DNA from: JACTMI01 sp964618415
Lineage (GTDB): Bacteria; Acidobacteriota; Thermoanaerobaculia; Multivoradales; JAGPDF01
Direction: 5' to 3'
DNA: 16,765 bases
NCBI GenBank assembly: GCA_964618415.1
Contig: CAZUAT010000061.1
Coordinates: 1 to 16,765 of the forward strand
The notes beneath the pieces were generated by a model. That model saw nothing but the letters and a program-made list of their open reading frames with translations, did no database searches and was not told where the DNA came from. Below, piece by piece: positions 14,359 through 16,765 of the stretch (within the stretch, counting starts at the first letter, position 1; each line of letters begins with the position of its first letter). The translations under genes and the position numbers were made by a program.

Positions 14359-15245
14359 ACAGCATGACCGGTTTCGGACAGGCGGTGGCCGAGAGCGCCA
14401 GCCGCCGGATCGAGGTGGCGATCCAGGGCTGGAATCACCGCCACCTCGACGTGGTGCTGCGCCTCCCCGAAGAGGTGCGCGGCCGCGAGTCGGAACTGCG
14501 CTCCCGGCTGGCGGCGCGCGTGGGGCGGGGGCGGTGCGAGGTCGTGGTGCGCGTCCACGCGGTGGGGGAGAGTCCGCGGCAGCGGGTGGCGATCGATGCC
14601 GCCGCCGTCGAGACGCTGCACGCCGGAGCTGCCGGCCTCGTGGCGCGCGGCCTGATTCAGCCCGAGCTCAGCCTCGGCGACCTGGTCCGGGCGTCGGCCG
14701 GCTGGGTGAGTGTGGAGGCGGCGATTCCCGAGTGGAGCGAGCCCGACTCCGCCGCGCTCGAGACCGCGTTCGCGGCCTCGCTCGATGCCTTCGCAGCCAG
14801 CCGCACCGCCGAGGGCGGGAAGCTCGCCGCGGTGCTGGAGCGGATCCGGGGCGACCTGACCGATCTCGTCGCGGCTCTGGGCGAGCGCCGCGGCGCTGCA
14901 GCCGAGCGGATCGAAACGGCGCTGCGCGCCCGCCTCGCCGAGCTGCTCGGCGACGGGAGCACGGGCCTGGCGCCGGAGCGGATCGAGCAGGAAGTGGTGA
15001 TGCTGGTCGACCGCGGCGACGTACGCGAGGAACTCGACCGGCTGAGCGTCCACGTCGATCATTTCGCGCTGGTGGCGGGGCGTGACGAGCCGGTGGGCAA
15101 GCGGCTGGAGTTCCTGACCCAGGAGCTGCTGCGCGAACTCAACACCATAGGTTCGAAGAGCCGCGACGTCGAGATGACTCGGCTGGTGGTCGACGGCAAG
15201 GTACTGTGCGAACAGATCCGGGAGCAGCTGCAGAATGTCGAGTGA
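14355..15245 (+). CDS. yicC: YicC family endoribonuclease
   Basis: A 296-residue member of the YicC/YloC family (E. coli 287). E. coli YicC is an endoribonuclease that influences small-RNA turnover. Family signatures are MNSMTGFG at the start, NHRHLDVVLRLPEEVRGRE at about 27-45, RVGRGRCEVVVRV, the central helical region, and the highly typical C-terminus LNTIGSKSRDVEMTRLVVDG and EQIREQLQNVE. The ATG at 14355 gives the normal MxSMTGFG start and overlaps the upstream stop as ATGA; a longer frame upstream is out of family. The yicC-gmk pairing is widely conserved. Confidence 0.95.
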   Translation: MNSMTGFGQAVAESASRRIEVAIQGWNHRHLDVVLRLPEEVRGRESELRSRLAARVGRGRCEVVVRVHAVGESPRQRVAIDAAAVETLHAGAAGLVARGLIQPELSLGDLVRASAGWVSVEAAIPEWSEPDSAALETAFAASLDAFAASRTAEGGKLAAVLERIRGDLTDLVAALGERRGAAAERIETALRARLAELLGDGSTGLAPERIEQEVVMLVDRGDVREELDRLSVHVDHFALVAGRDEPVGKRLEFLTQELLRELNTIGSKSRDVEMTRLVVDGKVLCEQIREQLQNVE

Positions 15246-15900
15246 GCGACTGTCGGGCCGCGGCGACCTATTTCTCCTGTCGGCCCCTTCGGGTGCCGGC
15301 AAGACGACGCTGATTCACGGCATCCGCGAGCGCATCTCCGACGAAGGGGAACTCGTCTTCTCGATCAGCCACACCACCCGGCGGCCGCGGGGTGGGGAAA
15401 CGGACGGCCGCGACTACCACTTCGTGAACGGAGAGCGGTTCCGCGAGATGATCGCGCGCGACGAATTCCTCGAGTGGGCCGAGGTGCACGGCAATTACTA
15501 CGGGACCTCGCGCGCCGCCGTGCTGCCGTTTCTCGACGCGGGGCTGGACGTCATCGTCGACCTGGACGTACAGGGCGCCGAGCGCCTGATGCACGCCTTT
15601 CCGGAGGCGCACACGATCTTCGTGCTGCCGCCGAGCTATGCCGATCTGGTGCGGCGGCTGGGTCGGCGGGGGCTCGACGACCCGGAACAGGTGGCGCGCC
15701 GCCTGGCGGTGTCGCGCTGGGAGGTCCGGCGTTACGAGTCGTATCAGTATGTTATCGTCAATGACGATCTGGAGCGCGCGAGCCGCGCGCTGGCGGCTAT
15801 CGTCCTCGAGAAACGGCAGCGTCGGACCCGGCAGCAGGACCGCATCGACCAGGTGCTGGCCGACTTCGAGCACCCGGCCGGCGAGACTCCCGACGCCTGA
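15235..15900 (+). CDS. gmk: Guanylate kinase
   Basis: Phosphorylates GMP to GDP with ATP, essential for GTP and dGTP supply and for recycling cyclic-di-GMP breakdown products. The 221-residue protein has the P-loop SAPSGAGKTTL (16-26), GMP-binding HTTRRPRGGETDGRDYHFV (46-64), FLEWAEVHGNYYGTSR (78-93), VIVDLDVQGAERLM (106-119) and the lid segment LVRRLGRRGLDDPEQVARRL. It starts 11 nt inside yicC, with GGAG at 15221-15224 and 10-nt spacing. The C-terminal extension beyond about 207 residues is short and polar. Confidence 0.97.
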   Translation: MSSERLSGRGDLFLLSAPSGAGKTTLIHGIRERISDEGELVFSISHTTRRPRGGETDGRDYHFVNGERFREMIARDEFLEWAEVHGNYYGTSRAAVLPFLDAGLDVIVDLDVQGAERLMHAFPEAHTIFVLPPSYADLVRRLGRRGLDDPEQVARRLAVSRWEVRRYESYQYVIVNDDLERASRALAAIVLEKRQRRTRQQDRIDQVLADFEHPAGETPDA

Positions 15901-15943
15901 GCCGCGACCGCCGCACGATCGGCAACGGATTCACGGAGACCGC

Positions 15944-16183
15944 ATGGAAACGATTCCCGAACGGGTCGACAGCACCTTCCGATTCGTCCTGCTGGCGGCG
16001 CGCCGCGCCGAGCAGCTGCTGCGTGGCGCGCGACCGCGCGTCGACATCCCGCACGGCAAGCCGAGCCGCATCGCGATGCGCGAGGTGGCGGAGGACCTGG
16101 TGGACTGGGACTACGGTCCGGCGCCGGTGCCCGAGCCGATGGCGATCGAACCGCAGCCGGCCGAGGAACTCGCAGGTCTCTGA
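15944..16183 (+). CDS. rpoZ: DNA-directed RNA polymerase omega subunit
   Basis: A 79-residue protein. ERVDSTFRFVLLAARRAEQLLRGARP at residues 6-31 matches the conserved N-terminal helices of omega, which wrap the C-terminus of beta' and aid assembly; the PSRIAMREVAEDLVDW segment (40-55) corresponds to the K/P..A..E(I/L) helix. The first helix lacks the longer start seen in E. coli, and the tail is Pro/Glu-rich. The ATG at 15944 has GGAG at 15935-15938 with 5-nt spacing. Location between gmk and coaBC is the standard order. Confidence 0.92.
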   Translation: METIPERVDSTFRFVLLAARRAEQLLRGARPRVDIPHGKPSRIAMREVAEDLVDWDYGPAPVPEPMAIEPQPAEELAGL

Positions 16184-16212
16184 GCCGGCCGACGGCCGAT
16201 CGAGAACGCAGC

Positions 16213-16765
16213 GTGGATAGCGAGGCGGCTCGGCGCCGCGTCCTGCTCGGCGTCACCGGCGGGATCGCCGCCTACAAGACCCCCGAACTGGTACGGCGCC
16301 TGCGCGACGCCGGGCTCGAAGTGCATTGTGCCCTCACCCCCGCCGCACGCGCATTCGTCTCTCCACTGGCACTCGAAGTCGTCAGCGGCCATCCGGTCTA
16401 CGACGAGTCGTACCTCGCGCCGGGGCACGGCGGCGTCGAGCTCCATATCGAGGTCGCGGCACGGACCGACCTGATGCTGATCGCCCCGGCGACGGAGCGC
16501 TCGCTGGCGGCGCTGGCGATCGGCCTCGCCGACAACTTCCTGCTCACCACCGCCCTCGCCTTCGAGGGCCCGATCCTGGTCGCGCCGGCGATGCATCCGG
16601 CGATGTGGAGTCAGCCGGCCCTGGCGGCGCGGATCGCCGAACTGCGCGACCGCGGCGTCGCGGTGCTCGGGCCGGTCGAGGGGCCGCTCGCCTCCGGGGA
16701 GCACGGCCTCGGTCGCATGATGGAGATCCCCGATCTGGTGGCCGCCGTGGTCGCCCGCCTCGGCG
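16213..16765 (+). CDS. coaBC: CoaBC (Dfp), N-terminal CoaC part; runs off the window
   Basis: The first 184 codons of a phosphopantothenoylcysteine decarboxylase/phosphopantothenate-cysteine ligase; the frame is still open at the window end, so the CoaB domain is not seen. The FMN-binding HFCD fold is shown by LLGVTGGIAAYKTPELVRRL (11-30), LHIEVAARTDLMLIAPAT with His78, IGLADNFLLTTALAF, and APAMHPAMW (124-132). Compared with E. coli Dfp the spacing is identical plus 3: His75 is kept (His78), but Asn125 of the PxMNxxMW motif is His128 and the catalytic Cys158 is Ser161. Relatives in some other lineages have similar changes (from memory). The GTG at 16213, 29 bp after rpoZ, has only a weak GAGAA ribosome site; no ATG precedes the glycine loop. 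Confidence 0.92.
   Translation, partial: MDSEAARRRVLLGVTGGIAAYKTPELVRRLRDAGLEVHCALTPAARAFVSPLALEVVSGHPVYDESYLAPGHGGVELHIEVAARTDLMLIAPATERSLAALAIGLADNFLLTTALAFEGPILVAPAMHPAMWSQPALAARIAELRDRGVAVLGPVEGPLASGEHGLGRMMEIPDLVAAVVARLG

Overview
This is a GC-rich (roughly 70%) bacterial chromosome segment carrying about 19 genes, two of them cut by the window edges. Lipid A genes (lpxB and an MsbA-type exporter) point to an outer-membrane organism. A small membrane protein resembling the DUF6677 family next to lpxB, and the yicC-gmk-rpoZ-coaBC order, are reminiscent of Acidobacteriota (perhaps a Thermoanaerobaculia-like lineage). The taxonomic placement is inference; no rRNA gene or other decisive marker is present.

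Left part (1-7734): the tail of an unidentified gene overlaps cmk by 4 nt. A mixed, accessory-looking stretch follows: a VOC/bleomycin-resistance-like protein, a reverse-strand HNH endonuclease with an N-terminal EVE/PUA-like domain (probably a modification-dependent nuclease), an Ala/Glu/Pro-rich lipoprotein, a likely decayed alpha/beta-hydrolase remnant, a DUF1801 protein with a lysine-rich tail, a GT-C-type membrane glycosyltransferase, a small membrane protein, a reverse-strand leucine dehydrogenase, and queG.

Right part (7731-16765): a clear sigma70-type promoter overlapping the queG stop codon drives rpsA (ribosomal protein S1) through a leader of about 97 nt with two compact hairpins. 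Downstream, all on the plus strand and mostly with overlapping stop/start codons, lie ihfB, two small membrane-protein genes, lpxB, an msbA-like ABC exporter, a DUF374 acyltransferase, yicC, gmk, rpoZ and the start of coaBC. This looks like one long housekeeping operon linking translation, nucleoid architecture, lipid A assembly and export, RNA turnover, GMP phosphorylation, RNA polymerase omega and CoA synthesis.

In many bacteria cmk, rpsA and ihfB are adjacent. Here about 7 kb of unrelated genes separates cmk from rpsA-ihfB, so that block may be inserted or lineage-specific. I see no IS element, tRNA, CRISPR array or canonical rho-independent terminator. No entirely new multi-gene system is evident. 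The best leads are the rpsA leader, the solitary EVE-HNH gene, the altered CoaBC active-site residues, the long insertion in the MsbA-like transporter and the hydrolase remnant.
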